A stretch of 53,479 bases of DNA from Oscillospiraceae bacterium (GCA_015068545.1 SVKH01000002.1:1-53479); one strand, 5' to 3'; shown: positions 15,248 to 25,947, counted from the stretch's first letter. Notes: generated from the letters alone by a model not told the origin. Program-made: numbers and translations.

Positions 15248-18200
15248 TTATTTCCAAAGAATATTATAAACTGCTATACACAAATCTCCTCTTGTAAGAT
15301 TTGCCTGAGGATTAAATGTATTTCTGTTTTCTGTGTATCCTAACCTTATCATCTCATCAATAGATGATTTTGCGTATGATGATATCTCATCATAATCGCT
15401 ATAAGATACTGTTTCTCCCGGATTCTTTGTTCGTTTCTTGAGTGATTTATCCAGTGCGTTCTTAAGCACTACAAAGAAATCTTCTCTTGATACAGGCTCA
15501 TCCGGACGGAAGCTTCCGCTGGCATCACCCTTTACATAGCCGTTTACATAGGCTGCAACTGCTGCTTTATAGTACGGGTGAGTATCGTCTATATCTGTGA
15601 ACGGATTTTCTGTTTCGCCAGCAAAACCAAGTAACGTATTGATTAGACTAACAGCCTGACCACGACTTACAGATTGCTCCGGAGCGATACGTCCCGGTGC
15701 TACTTCCTTAACATATCCTTGAAGGAATGTTCTTTCTATTTCCTTCTTGTATGGTTCGTATTCGCCAAGGTCTGTGAACAAGTCACCAAGATTTACTTCC
15801 TTTATAAATGAAATCTTTTCATTTTCCGGGTTATCCTGTGCCTTGCTTACACGAACTATTTCGTAGTTCATAACCTGATCTTCAATAGAAGTAGTGAACT
15901 TTGTATAGCCTTCTTCGGTTCGCTCGGTACTGATTTCTGCCTTTCTTTGTCCGTCATATCCGATAGAGTATACCTTGTATCTGTTCTTGTTCTTGATTGT
16001 GAATGTACCTACAATTGGTTCAATTATCATAGGACCTTCACAGTTTGACAAGAATTCTGTACAGGTTTCGTTCATAGTAAGAGTGATAGGTCTTGCATCT
16101 CCCACAAGAGTTAGAAGCATGCTGTCTGTATTATGAATATTTTCCGTTTCTGACAGTGATGACAATGTAACTGTTGAGAACTCATTCTCAACTTCGAAGA
16201 TTACGTCGTTTAGTTCCACCCTGTCTACAAAACCTGCGGCAGCCTGAGTATTTTCTGTATTGATTAGGTACAATCCCTCATTTACATCAAGCATTATTTC
16301 GTCTGTATGAGAAATATATCTGCCGGTCTTATCACCATGGAGCTTCATCTTTGCAATCTCGTTGTCGTTTATGGATTCGTCATATGCAACATTGTCATAT
16401 AAAGCTCCTGACTTACCGCTCCAAGCAAACGTAGGATCTAGCGTAATAGTTTGATTTGAGCGGTGGTATACCTCTTCGCCTCGGAATCTCATAGGATAGA
16501 AGCTCTTAGTAGCAGGAGTGATGTCTCCTCTTAAATACATTTGCGCAATAGACGGGAACGCATGAACAGCTTCCGGTCTATCCATCAAGGAGTGCTGGTT
16601 AAGTGGGAATTTTTCACTATCCTGCTCTGCCACTCTGGAATTGTATTCACAAGTGTGATCCCAAACGAACAGTACAGGTCCCCAGTTATGGAATGCTCCC
16701 CAAGCTCCCATCATTAGGTTAAGCTCTGAACGGTACGGATTTGGCATACCTGCATCCCATTCTGTTTGCAAGTACGGTATTCCGTATGTATCACTTGCCA
16801 CAAATACCTTAAAGTTATGTAGGTTTCTATCCTTTACCGTTGGTGCAGGAGTTCCACTCACTTTTGTTCCATACTGCAAATGCTCACCGTTACCTGTTAG
16901 CAAGTAGAAGTAACTCTGCATAGAAATGAAGTCGTTTTGCATCATATTTGAGTAGTGACTTGGTCTATCCTCATAGCCTGCCGTAAACAGGGTTGATCCC
17001 TGTAGCATAGCACGAGGCGCCCATTGCCTTACCGTTTCAAATCTTTCCTTAAAGTTGGTTTCCTGCATATCTGCAAGGAATGCAACGTTATCAAGATGAC
17101 GCTTATCGTTAAGTCTCTTACGCTTAGCTGCCGCATAAAGCTTTACTGTTCCTAAAGTCTGGTCTTCATCCTCTTCCAGTGCCATATTGTCACTTAAGGG
17201 ATCTGCCCATGCAGCCTCTAGGGCTGCTCTTGTAGGGTACTTTTTAAGTAACCATTCATTGTACAGCTTGTTCATTCTAGGATAGTAGTAATCCCATTCC
17301 TCGAAGTTGGTAGCCATAAAGATACCACTTTCGTTATAAAGGGAAGCCCATAATAGGCATGGATCCTCGCCGATTGTCATTCCTGTATATGGATTGTAGT
17401 AGGAAAGGATGTTTTCTGCTATCTTGTCATTTAGCTTTATAACCTCTTCGTCAAAGAAGTTAGGACCTCTCGTCGACATTCCAAGCTTTTCTTCATCCTG
17501 GAAGTTGTTGTCCTTCCATGTTGTTCCGGCTGTATTTGTAAGGTCCATACCAATGTATATACCTTCTTTTTTCAGACAGTAGATGAAGTAACAGAAGCGG
17601 TCCATGAATCTTTTTGAAACATATCCGGATCTTCTGGTAGTTCCGCCAAGGTTATCTACGCCGGCATATATATCTGAACCCATCTGCGGAATATGGAAAC
17701 GACAGGTATTAAAGCCCATCTGAGCTATACGTTTTGCATTCTTTTCCGCTTCGTCATAATCCGGATACCAAGCACGGTAGGAAATGTTAAGTCCCCAAAC
17801 ATTAAAATCTGTTCCGTCATCAAAGACAAGGTCTTCACCCTTGGCATTGATATAGCCATGCTTTCCTGCAGGGGCATCAAGATATCTGGACATATCTATA
17901 GGTGAACCCGCTATGATATCGGAGTCCTCACATGGGGTATACGCATACCAGCCGGTTGTGTCCGGATTACCGATATCCACCTTCTCTATTTGAGGAAGGT
18001 ATGGACCGGCATCAGTAAGGGTGATACCTGCAATACACAGGTATGGCCCTACACCTATTGTTTTTGCTACAATTTTTGTAATTTTCTTATCCGGATACGG
18101 ATTTTGTACCGGGAAAATAGCAAGAGATACAAGGGATGAATCGTTGTAATCTTCCCAACCTATGATGGCGTTTTCCGATTCTGAGTGTCCCCACCAGTTA

Positions 18201-18721
18201 AATACTTCGTCACCACCGGAAACTGGCATTTCGTGCTCTGTGCCATCCTCATACACAAATGTATATGAGCCTACATCCTCCTTGGCAGAGAGCCATGGTG
18301 ATGCGTGTAGGAAATAAACACCTGCACACTTTTCATTTACCGGCACCTCTACTTCAAGAGGTACGGTCTGGTCATTTTGACCTCTTAGTACTATTGCAGA
18401 CTTTCCGCCATTTGAGTTTGGCTCGATAATATCGAACTTAACTCCAAGGTACTCTGTTACACCTCTGTCCTTGTAGCAGGACATATCGTTAAGAGGACCC
18501 TGATCGGCCCATCCGCCAACACCGTCTGATGCTGCATCGTCGGCAAAGCCTCTGTTTACTACACCTCGCATATCAACGTAGGTGAAGGTTTGCTTGTAGT
18601 TTTTGTACTGGTCTACCATAACCTTTTCAACAGCCGCTGAGGCAGAAAAAGGAATGCATGGTAGCAACGACAGCGTCAGCAACGTTGCTGTTAGCTTTTT
18701 TATAAAGTTTTTCTTTGCCAT
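15248..18721 (-). CDS. SLH-anchored clan-A glycosidase with N-terminal beta-sandwich
   Basis: This 1157-residue protein has a signal peptide ending near residue 29. Residues ~30-240 form a jelly-roll-like region, possibly a carbohydrate-binding module. A TIM-barrel catalytic domain covers about 270-720 and contains the acid/base pair N463-E464 (W-A-S-L-Y-N-E-S) and the nucleophile candidate E654 in L-Q-T-E-W-D. R-F-H-I-P and F-V-W-D-H also fit clan GH-A strands. A beta region follows, then three SLH repeats at about 980-1157 (Q-S-V-S-R-G-Q-A, F-R-P-D-E-P-V-S-R-E-D, F-N-P-Q-A-N-L-T-R-G-D). It should act on polysaccharide at the wall, feeding oligosaccharides to the ABC importer upstream in the array. 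It starts 27 bp after the preceding stop. The GH family and the bond cleaved are not assignable by eye. Confidence 0.88.
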   Translation of the reverse strand: MAKKNFIKKLTATLLTLSLLPCIPFSASAAVEKVMVDQYKNYKQTFTYVDMRGVVNRGFADDAASDGVGGWADQGPLNDMSCYKDRGVTEYLGVKFDIIEPNSNGGKSAIVLRGQNDQTVPLEVEVPVNEKCAGVYFLHASPWLSAKEDVGSYTFVYEDGTEHEMPVSGGDEVFNWWGHSESENAIIGWEDYNDSSLVSLAIFPVQNPYPDKKITKIVAKTIGVGPYLCIAGITLTDAGPYLPQIEKVDIGNPDTTGWYAYTPCEDSDIIAGSPIDMSRYLDAPAGKHGYINAKGEDLVFDDGTDFNVWGLNISYRAWYPDYDEAEKNAKRIAQMGFNTCRFHIPQMGSDIYAGVDNLGGTTRRSGYVSKRFMDRFCYFIYCLKKEGIYIGMDLTNTAGTTWKDNNFQDEEKLGMSTRGPNFFDEEVIKLNDKIAENILSYYNPYTGMTIGEDPCLLWASLYNESGIFMATNFEEWDYYYPRMNKLYNEWLLKKYPTRAALEAAWADPLSDNMALEEDEDQTLGTVKLYAAAKRKRLNDKRHLDNVAFLADMQETNFKERFETVRQWAPRAMLQGSTLFTAGYEDRPSHYSNMMQNDFISMQSYFYLLTGNGEHLQYGTKVSGTPAPTVKDRNLHNFKVFVASDTYGIPYLQTEWDAGMPNPYRSELNLMMGAWGAFHNWGPVLFVWDHTCEYNSRVAEQDSEKFPLNQHSLMDRPEAVHAFPSIAQMYLRGDITPATKSFYPMRFRGEEVYHRSNQTITLDPTFAWSGKSGALYDNVAYDESINDNEIAKMKLHGDKTGRYISHTDEIMLDVNEGLYLINTENTQAAAGFVDRVELNDVIFEVENEFSTVTLSSLSETENIHNTDSMLLTLVGDARPITLTMNETCTEFLSNCEGPMIIEPIVGTFTIKNKNRYKVYSIGYDGQRKAEISTERTEEGYTKFTTSIEDQVMNYEIVRVSKAQDNPENEKISFIKEVNLGDLFTDLGEYEPYKKEIERTFLQGYVKEVAPGRIAPEQSVSRGQAVSLINTLLGFAGETENPFTDIDDTHPYYKAAVAAYVNGYVKGDASGSFRPDEPVSREDFFVVLKNALDKSLKKRTKNPGETVSYSDYDEISSYAKSSIDEMIRLGYTENRNTFNPQANLTRGDLCIAVYNILWK

Positions 18722-18748
18722 ATAATATTCCTTTCTGAATCCTCCGGG

Positions 18749-21400
18749 TTATTCAAAGAATTTATTGTTGCTCTTATAGATCATGTAGTCTATCTGCATC
18801 ATTCCCGAACCATCATCGTAAAGGTGGAACCATACGTCATCGCCCTTTTGAATGTTCATAACAGGATACTTAAGTACCGGTCTTATGTACCATGCAACGT
18901 TTGTTCCAACGGCAGTGCTGTCACGCGCCTTCTGAATCTTACCTTTGCCCAGATACTCGTAAATTCTCATTGCATAGTAGCCAGCAGTTGAGTCGTTTTT
19001 GTACAAATAAACGTCTGTTGGAATACCGTCTGCCATGAACTGGATAACATCGTTATTTCGTTCAATTATGCTGCTTGCACGATAGAAACCTCTATTTGCT
19101 CCTGTTCTGTATGTGTCAACATCCCATGTAGAGCAATCTCCGCTGTAATCACTTACACTGCTAATCTTAATTTTGTACTTTCCTAGGCTCTTTTCGCCAT
19201 ATTTTACCATACAGTTTTTCTTTAAACCGTATTGATCGACAAATGACTTTTCTACATTGAATGTGTCTCCGCCAAGGAACTTAATGGTGTAAGTATCGTC
19301 TACTCCTGTCCATTTAACAGATTCAATGATGTCTTGTTCATTAGGATTATCACTTATTTCCTCTGATCCTCTTCCCAAAACGATGTAGTTGGCAACAGGA
19401 TTTTCTCTAAGGTCAAAGTCAGAAATTACCTTTACTCCGCTTGGTCCAGGTTGTGTCCATACAAGGTCATTTGCATAATTGATGAACTTTACCGTGAACA
19501 CTCCGTCTATCATCATAATAGCGTAAATGTCAGCTTCGTCTGCATAAAGATTTCCGATTGTGTGATATTCGCTTGGGAAAAATCCGCTGTGATGTCTTAC
19601 GTCATTACCAAAGTTTTCAATTTGCTCAATCTTGCAGATTTCGCCGTTTGAATCGAGAGTAAATTCCAAGAATCCAAGCGCATCCAAGTTTGACTGTACA
19701 GACTGCGCATATTCAAATGACAAGCTGCTGCCTCTTAACTTTTCCTTTACCGGGTAAGTTTGAACGCCTTCGCCATCTACACGGTGGATTTTGATTGATC
19801 TTTCTGATTCGTCAGCTTCACCGTAGGTTCTTACTACAAAGCCCTTGAACGGTGCATTCTCCTCCTTACCGATTTCCGGAAGAACATAACGAACTCTTTG
19901 GTTATCATCAAGGTATGCTGTTACTTCCTTGCCATAAACATCTTCATAATTACCAGGGATAAATCCTAGCTTTTGAGTGCTGAATGAGTACCAACCGTAA
20001 GGCTCACTGATTCTATACTCAGCACCACCGATTTCGACGTATTCTTCGTCCATATCCTCAAGGACGCCCTTTGCTACACGGCTTGATGCTACGATGATAA
20101 ACTTGCTTCCGCCCTCATGCCAGTAATCGAATACCATGTTTCTCTTAAGATCCTGCAGGTTGTTGCTGGCTTTTCCGTCGATATAAATTTGAAGATCAGG
20201 GGCACCTGATAGACCTTGCCAGTAGTTTTCGTATTCTGTGCCAACGGAGAATCTAAGCTCATCTTTATCTGCACGATAGATGATACCACCCTCTTTTAAA
20301 GGATAGATGTCCATACGCACAATTAATCCGTCCTGAACCACAGCCTTACAGAATGTGCCTACATAATTATAAGCTTCTGTTTGTACAACGCGATCGTTGT
20401 ATGTAATAACTACTGAGTCATCTAGCTTGTATGTACCTTCTGCATTTGTGAATGCAACGTATTTCCAGTCTGATATTGTAATTTCACTACCAACATCATT
20501 CTTGTTTGTTTCTGAAATAAAGTCGTTGATTACGCCTGAGCTTACTTCACCATCGGCGCTTTCTCCAGAGATTGTACCCTTTATTTCAATGTATTTTACA
20601 TATTCAAAGTCATTATCGTCTACATACAATACAACTCTGCCGCCAACTGTCTGAAGGTTAACCTTTTGGTCTACCATAAATTCTGCTACGGTTCCTTCAA
20701 GTCTGCCGCTAGTGATTTTTGCTGTAATTCTTCTGTTAGTTGTATCTACTTCAGATACTTCTGCTTTGTACTTTGTTACCTCAAAAGCATCCTCGATATA
20801 TGTAACGTCAGTATCAATTACAAGAGCAGGATTATTCTCGTAAAAAACATGCTTTACAGCACCGCCGTCCATCATATTAGACAACAGTCTTACTACATCT
20901 TCCCTTGTTAAATACTCGTTTGTTACACCCTTTGTCAAGCCTTGCTCGTTTGCAAGCTTGGTGTACCCGGTTGGGTATCCGCCGTAGGACAACGCAATAT
21001 CTGCATAGCCCATAGCATTACAAATCATTACCAAAGCATCAAACTTGCTAATCTGACCGTCTGGGTTGAATGTTTTTTCTTCATTAAGGCCTGTAATTCC
21101 CAACGAGTTCGCTGCTTCAATAGCTCCGCAGTATGGGTGGCTTGCAGGGACATCAGTGTATGAAACACCTTGGCCTGCACCAACAACATTATTAGTAGCT
21201 CTTACTACCAAATCTGCCATTTCACCGCGAGTAACCGGCGTATGGTCTGCTACGAAGCTTTGTGTGATTATTCCAAATCCTTCAAGACGGTGTGCCTTTT
21301 TCTGCACATCTGCAGGGATACCCGATGCAAATGCCACCGACTGAAGCAATATCATGAACAGCAGCAGTAAAGCCGCCGTCCCCTTTTGCCATAACTTCAT
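18749..21400 (-). CDS. SLH-domain surface protein of unknown function
   Basis: This 883-residue protein has a signal peptide (about 1-25) directly followed by SLH repeats at about 35-200 (P-V-T-R-G-E-M-A, F-N-P-D-G-Q-I-S-K-F-D-A, Y-L-T-R-E-D-V-V-R), so the anchor is N-terminal, unlike the neighbouring enzymes. The remaining ~680 residues are predicted beta-rich with several similar segments (for example I-T-A-K-I-T-S-G-R-L-E-G-T-V-A-E-F and V-K-Y-I-E-I-K-G). I see no catalytic motif and do not recognise a family. It starts 19 bp after the neighbouring stop with a GGAGGT site, so it is co-transcribed. A structural S-layer or scaffold role beside the polysaccharide-binding proteins is a reasonable guess only. 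Confidence 0.85.
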   Translation of the reverse strand: MKLWQKGTAALLLLFMILLQSVAFASGIPADVQKKAHRLEGFGIITQSFVADHTPVTRGEMADLVVRATNNVVGAGQGVSYTDVPASHPYCGAIEAANSLGITGLNEEKTFNPDGQISKFDALVMICNAMGYADIALSYGGYPTGYTKLANEQGLTKGVTNEYLTREDVVRLLSNMMDGGAVKHVFYENNPALVIDTDVTYIEDAFEVTKYKAEVSEVDTTNRRITAKITSGRLEGTVAEFMVDQKVNLQTVGGRVVLYVDDNDFEYVKYIEIKGTISGESADGEVSSGVINDFISETNKNDVGSEITISDWKYVAFTNAEGTYKLDDSVVITYNDRVVQTEAYNYVGTFCKAVVQDGLIVRMDIYPLKEGGIIYRADKDELRFSVGTEYENYWQGLSGAPDLQIYIDGKASNNLQDLKRNMVFDYWHEGGSKFIIVASSRVAKGVLEDMDEEYVEIGGAEYRISEPYGWYSFSTQKLGFIPGNYEDVYGKEVTAYLDDNQRVRYVLPEIGKEENAPFKGFVVRTYGEADESERSIKIHRVDGEGVQTYPVKEKLRGSSLSFEYAQSVQSNLDALGFLEFTLDSNGEICKIEQIENFGNDVRHHSGFFPSEYHTIGNLYADEADIYAIMMIDGVFTVKFINYANDLVWTQPGPSGVKVISDFDLRENPVANYIVLGRGSEEISDNPNEQDIIESVKWTGVDDTYTIKFLGGDTFNVEKSFVDQYGLKKNCMVKYGEKSLGKYKIKISSVSDYSGDCSTWDVDTYRTGANRGFYRASSIIERNNDVIQFMADGIPTDVYLYKNDSTAGYYAMRIYEYLGKGKIQKARDSTAVGTNVAWYIRPVLKYPVMNIQKGDDVWFHLYDDGSGMMQIDYMIYKSNNKFFE

Positions 21401-21419
21401 AATGTTACCTCCACGTTTC

Positions 21420-24400
21420 TTACATCATGCCCATTACGCCATACAGAACTCTCGCTGCCATAGCTCTGTTTACTTCTGCCTTTGGCGCAAATTCAGTGTC
21501 GCTTACTCCGCTGATTATACCTGCTTTATAAAGCACATTGATAGCTTCCTTCGCATATGGGCTGATAGCTTCCCTATCTGCAAACTGGTATGCATCGTAC
21601 TTTTCGCCAGGCGACATACGAGATGCCTGCATTGCACGGTAGATCATTGTGCACATATCCTCACGAGTGATTGTGCTGCCTATACCAAAGTTTTGTTCAT
21701 CAATTCCGCTTACTATTCCCTTGTCCTTAGCGGTGATAACTGCAGTTGCGTACCATGCATCGCTATGAACATCAGCAAACGGAACTTCTGTTAGCTCTGT
21801 CCTAAAGCCAAATGTTCTTATAAGTAGTGATGCAAATTCTTCACGTGTTATTGTCTTTTCCGGCTTAACTGTATTATCCGGATATCCGCTAATTATACCT
21901 TCTTTTATCAATGCCTTAATCGCCTCTGATGCCCATGGAACACTGTTTATATCTGTGAAAACAGGGGATGTTGAAGGTTGATCCGGTGTGGTTGCGGTAG
22001 GATCCTTCGGCTTTTCCGGATCTGATGGTTCTATCACGGTGTCACCCTTGATTGTAGAGTTTTCACGTCCGGCTGAGCCGCCGCCACCGCCACCGCCGCC
22101 ACCGCCGCCAATGGCGCCTGCTGTGGCAACAGTCATAGACTTAGTTGCGTTTACTGCTACTTGTGTAGTATCATTTGACATTACGTTTACAACATCCATT
22201 GTTCCGCCTGCGGTAACTTGTGTTGTACCACCTGTTTTTACAGAGAATTTAACCTCTGCCAAATCTCCTGAAATAACTGCATTGTTTGCATTTCCGCTGA
22301 TTGTTATTAAACCATTTGTATTAGTTACAGTTGCATCTTTTAGTGCGTGCAATGTAACGGCAGTAGTTCCGTTAGGAGCAATCTTGTTTTGGTCGTATGC
22401 CAAGGTAATGTTATATTGTCCTACATTGTAAGTAGGTGCAGAAGGCATGGCCAGCTTAACTGCTACTGTGGAACCTGCCTTTGTTTCAGTAATGACAGGG
22501 GCGATTGCAGCAATTTGCGGATAGTCACCTGATACTGCGTCAGCATTTGATGTAAATGTCTTTGTAATGTTAGCTCCAACTCCGCCTACGGACTTAACTC
22601 CGCTTATGTTCAAGGTGTACTGTGTGCTTGGTGCGAGAGCTTCCAATAGCTTAAGTGTTATCGCACCGTTCTCTAGTGTTACAAAAGTATTTACCGCATC
22701 ACCTGCTGCATCTTCAAGCCATACTGTTTCACTTGAAAGTGTGCTTTGGTCTACCGGTGTTGATGTAGCAATGTTAATTGCCTTTGCATTAGCTGAAATT
22801 TCTGTTGTGATAGCTGTTCCGATATCATCAGTCAATCCGGAAATATTCCAAGATTCACCCTTTACTATTCTTACATCGTCTATGTAGAATTTAGCTCCGT
22901 CTACTGAGCGTGAGTTGTTGTACTGGAACACAAGAGCCTTGATTTCGTCGTACTTAAGTGTCTTTACATATTCTTGACCCTGATGAACCGCCCTGCCTTC
23001 GTCTGCAAAGCTTAGAAGCGGAATTTCTACATATACCCACTTATTTCTTTCTGTTAGGTAATCTGACATAGGAACCATAGCTCTTATAGGGAAGTTCGCA
23101 TCCCATACGAGTGTTGTTGTTCCTTGGAATCCAACACTTAGCTTGTCAAGCTCCAATGCATCATCAGCATACATCCAGAATGTAAGCTTGGAGTTATTAT
23201 CTCTTTGGTTCTTTAGCTTCCATGATGAATGTGAGAAACCTGCATACTGATCTTCCAATACTCTGCCTGTGAAATCGAAGCATAGGGATGCATTGCCCAT
23301 TACCACGTTTTCGGTTTCAGAAGCAATATTTGAACTTCCTGTTGTTAAAACTTTGAATCCTGTTTTGATTGCGTCATCATATACGACTTGCGCAACATCT
23401 TCATTCTTAAGAACTGCAAACTTACGAAGTTTTGCCTCGATAGATTTTGCCCCTGCTGCATTAACTGCAGAAACAGACACATTCATTTCTGTGAAATATG
23501 GTACATCGCTTAGCAGATAGCTTCCATTAACTGTTGTGAACACCTCATCATTTACAGTAACAATGTATTCCTCTGCCATTTCGTTTTCGTCCCATGAAAT
23601 AGTTACATCATTGTCTGAAATTGAGTATGTAAGGTTATCCACTGGTGCTATACATGCAGCCGCTACCGTGATTGCTTCTGTATTTATAGAAGTATCCCCT
23701 GCTTTATCAGCTGCAACCATATAGTATGTGTATTCTGTGCCAAAGGTTACTGCACTATCTCTGAAGGATGTTGTATTTGGATCAAATTCCTGATACTTTT
23801 CTCCATTTCTGTACAAAACATACTTATCTATATCACCATAGGAAACAGGCTGCCATGAGATATCAACAGCAAGCTCGTCTGTGTCTGAATAGTAGTTAAG
23901 TACCTTGAATGCCCCCGGCTTTGCAATTGGTTCTACTCTTGCGCTTATTTCCTTAAGAGGAGAAGTTACGCCCGAAGAATCCACTGCTTCTACAAAGTAT
24001 TTGTAGGTTTTCCATACTTCAAAACCGTTACCGTCATTAACATCTGCAAATCTGTTAAGTGTAGTTGAGCCTACATAAACCTTTGCACCGTTTTCTTCAC
24101 GGTAGATATTGTATTTGCTAACCTTGGTTGCTGAGTGATCCCAGCCAAGGATGACCTTTGAAGGGGTAATATCACGAATTTCAAGATTTTCAACTGCCTT
24201 TACATTACAGATTTTCATGTCTGAAATGTAGATGTTTCCCGTTTCATTTGCAGGCTCTGCAATAGAACAGTCACGAAGTATACCAATATAGTTGAAGTAC
24301 TGTAGGTCTACTTCTGCCGGTTCCTGAGACGCCTTAGAATCCCATGAATAAGACCAGACTCTGTTAATTGCTCCCTCTGTTGAAAGCTTGAAGTCTGAAA

Positions 24401-25892
24401 GAGGAATTGATACTACAATAATCTTTCCCTTGTCCTCTTCACTTACATAGCTGTTCATAGGAATACCTAAGTAGTTTAGTCTGTCCTTGTTTCCGCCAAA
24501 CCATCTTTGTCCGATAGTAAAGTATGAGTTTGTAAGGTCTAGTGATGGATCGATATACATTCTGTACATTGCACTACCTGTCTCTGCAACAGCCGCAATG
24601 TTTGTACATTCCTTATTTGTCTTGGAAGGTCCGCCGCTTAGGTTTCCTGCCAGGTATCCTACTACATAGTAGTCGAATGCGTGACCGGAATATTCGGCTG
24701 CTTCTTCCTCTGTCTTAAATATATTGTTTACGTTAAGGTTAAACTTCAGGATTGACTGAGACGCCATTTCTGGTTTTAATGCATGAGAATCAAATACCTG
24801 AGTTGTCTTTGGCGCACCGTTTACGTTATCAAGCCATTCACTTCCCTGATTCCATGAATAGTTACGGACAGGGATGTCGATAACCACAGATTCCTCACCG
24901 GTTGCAGGAATTTCTTCTCCACCGATGTCTTCAGGGATTCTAACAGATGCTGTGTTACTTACTGAGCTAAGACCATATGCTGAATCAATAAGAGTTATTT
25001 TATATGTATAAATGATTTCGCCTTCTACGTCTGTGTCCTTCCAGATGAATTTTCCACCATCTAGGATAAAGTCTTCAGAAGTCAAAGTCACTGTTCTTTC
25101 ACTGCCATCGTTTCCTGATATATTGATTTTATATGATAGTCCTTCTACCGTTGGAGCTGTAAAGGAAATTGTTGCCTCGTCCTTTGTTGCTTCACAAGCA
25201 AGGTCATCAATTGCTCCTAGGTTTATAATAGCTAATTTCTGCATGAAAATTCTGCCCTCTGATGCAGGAGCTGTTTCTTCCGCAGAAACATTCATTCTTA
25301 CAAGACCCAAACCACAGAACTTGGTAAGGTCTATTGCTGTTCCTGTTCCTGTTGAGAATAGGAAGTTTTCTGCCTTTGTCATTTCTGACAAAGCCACACC
25401 GATAGTTTCTTGTGCTGATGTAGCAGGGATTCCTGCAAATTCGATGCCGTCCGCACCTCTTGTTGCAAGAGCAAAGTAAAGATTGTCAATTGCTACACCG
25501 TCTGCGGCTTCTATCGAATACGCCACAGAAGCCATATCTTCCACACTGGAAATATCTTCTACTTTTCCGTCTTCATATTCCATTAAATATACTGCGGCTT
25601 TTTCGCCTTCCAGAATATTGTCAAAGTTTAGTGTTGTAAAACCTTGCCATTCACCGTCAATTCTTTGGCGACCAAATTTTTTGGATTCCAATTGTCCCAG
25701 ACCGAAGTCACTTGACTCACCATAATTTGCGCCATACATAACCGGACTGTAATCGTCACTACTGGTTAGAGTTACTTCAAAACCGAAGTTTACCAAGTCG
25801 ATGCTGTCTATCGTTGCAGCCCACGTCGGCAGCATAGAGCAAAGCATTGATACCACTATCATTATAATGGCTGTTAATTTTGTTTTTCTCAT
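21420..25892 (-). CDS. Multidomain FN3 / cohesin-like / SLH surface protein
   Basis: This 1490-residue exported protein appears to be a scaffold rather than an enzyme. After a signal peptide (1-25), three beta-sandwich modules resembling carbohydrate-binding or galactose-binding folds lie at about 30-235, 340-585 and 875-1075. They alternate with fibronectin-type III domains (about 590-860; motif Y-x-Y-x-V-x-A-x-D). An Ig-like domain (Big_5 type) follows near 1085-1180. A region at about 1190-1300 resembles a cohesin fold (A-G-S-T-V-A-V-K-L, Y-N-I-T-L-A-Y-D-Q-N-K-I, L-A-E-V-K-F-S-V). A run of 11 glycines and a P/T-rich linker then lead to three SLH repeats at the C-terminus (about 1350-1490). 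No dockerin is recognised in this window. It starts with an AAAGGA site in the same direction as its neighbours. Confidence 0.87.
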   Translation of the reverse strand: MRKTKLTAIIMIVVSMLCSMLPTWAATIDSIDLVNFGFEVTLTSSDDYSPVMYGANYGESSDFGLGQLESKKFGRQRIDGEWQGFTTLNFDNILEGEKAAVYLMEYEDGKVEDISSVEDMASVAYSIEAADGVAIDNLYFALATRGADGIEFAGIPATSAQETIGVALSEMTKAENFLFSTGTGTAIDLTKFCGLGLVRMNVSAEETAPASEGRIFMQKLAIINLGAIDDLACEATKDEATISFTAPTVEGLSYKINISGNDGSERTVTLTSEDFILDGGKFIWKDTDVEGEIIYTYKITLIDSAYGLSSVSNTASVRIPEDIGGEEIPATGEESVVIDIPVRNYSWNQGSEWLDNVNGAPKTTQVFDSHALKPEMASQSILKFNLNVNNIFKTEEEAAEYSGHAFDYYVVGYLAGNLSGGPSKTNKECTNIAAVAETGSAMYRMYIDPSLDLTNSYFTIGQRWFGGNKDRLNYLGIPMNSYVSEEDKGKIIVVSIPLSDFKLSTEGAINRVWSYSWDSKASQEPAEVDLQYFNYIGILRDCSIAEPANETGNIYISDMKICNVKAVENLEIRDITPSKVILGWDHSATKVSKYNIYREENGAKVYVGSTTLNRFADVNDGNGFEVWKTYKYFVEAVDSSGVTSPLKEISARVEPIAKPGAFKVLNYYSDTDELAVDISWQPVSYGDIDKYVLYRNGEKYQEFDPNTTSFRDSAVTFGTEYTYYMVAADKAGDTSINTEAITVAAACIAPVDNLTYSISDNDVTISWDENEMAEEYIVTVNDEVFTTVNGSYLLSDVPYFTEMNVSVSAVNAAGAKSIEAKLRKFAVLKNEDVAQVVYDDAIKTGFKVLTTGSSNIASETENVVMGNASLCFDFTGRVLEDQYAGFSHSSWKLKNQRDNNSKLTFWMYADDALELDKLSVGFQGTTTLVWDANFPIRAMVPMSDYLTERNKWVYVEIPLLSFADEGRAVHQGQEYVKTLKYDEIKALVFQYNNSRSVDGAKFYIDDVRIVKGESWNISGLTDDIGTAITTEISANAKAINIATSTPVDQSTLSSETVWLEDAAGDAVNTFVTLENGAITLKLLEALAPSTQYTLNISGVKSVGGVGANITKTFTSNADAVSGDYPQIAAIAPVITETKAGSTVAVKLAMPSAPTYNVGQYNITLAYDQNKIAPNGTTAVTLHALKDATVTNTNGLITISGNANNAVISGDLAEVKFSVKTGGTTQVTAGGTMDVVNVMSNDTTQVAVNATKSMTVATAGAIGGGGGGGGGGGSAGRENSTIKGDTVIEPSDPEKPKDPTATTPDQPSTSPVFTDINSVPWASEAIKALIKEGIISGYPDNTVKPEKTITREEFASLLIRTFGFRTELTEVPFADVHSDAWYATAVITAKDKGIVSGIDEQNFGIGSTITREDMCTMIYRAMQASRMSPGEKYDAYQFADREAISPYAKEAINVLYKAGIISGVSDTEFAPKAEVNRAMAARVLYGVMGMM

Positions 25893-25947
25893 AATAATGG
25901 TTCTTTCCTTTCATAAGTTAAATCGAAAACATAATACCCTATTAAAA

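Noticed and set aside
21988..22431. 147-codon plus-strand ORF with a proline run opposite the surface-protein gene.
   Set aside because: It is the antisense of the poly-glycine and cohesin-like region of a clear gene, without a ribosome site.
25930..25942. Another GGGTAT (as ATACCC at 25935-25940) near the start of the 1490-residue gene, as a further response-regulator promoter.
   Set aside because: No -10 box lies 22-23 bp downstream in the leftward direction, and the rest of the 24-bp element does not match.
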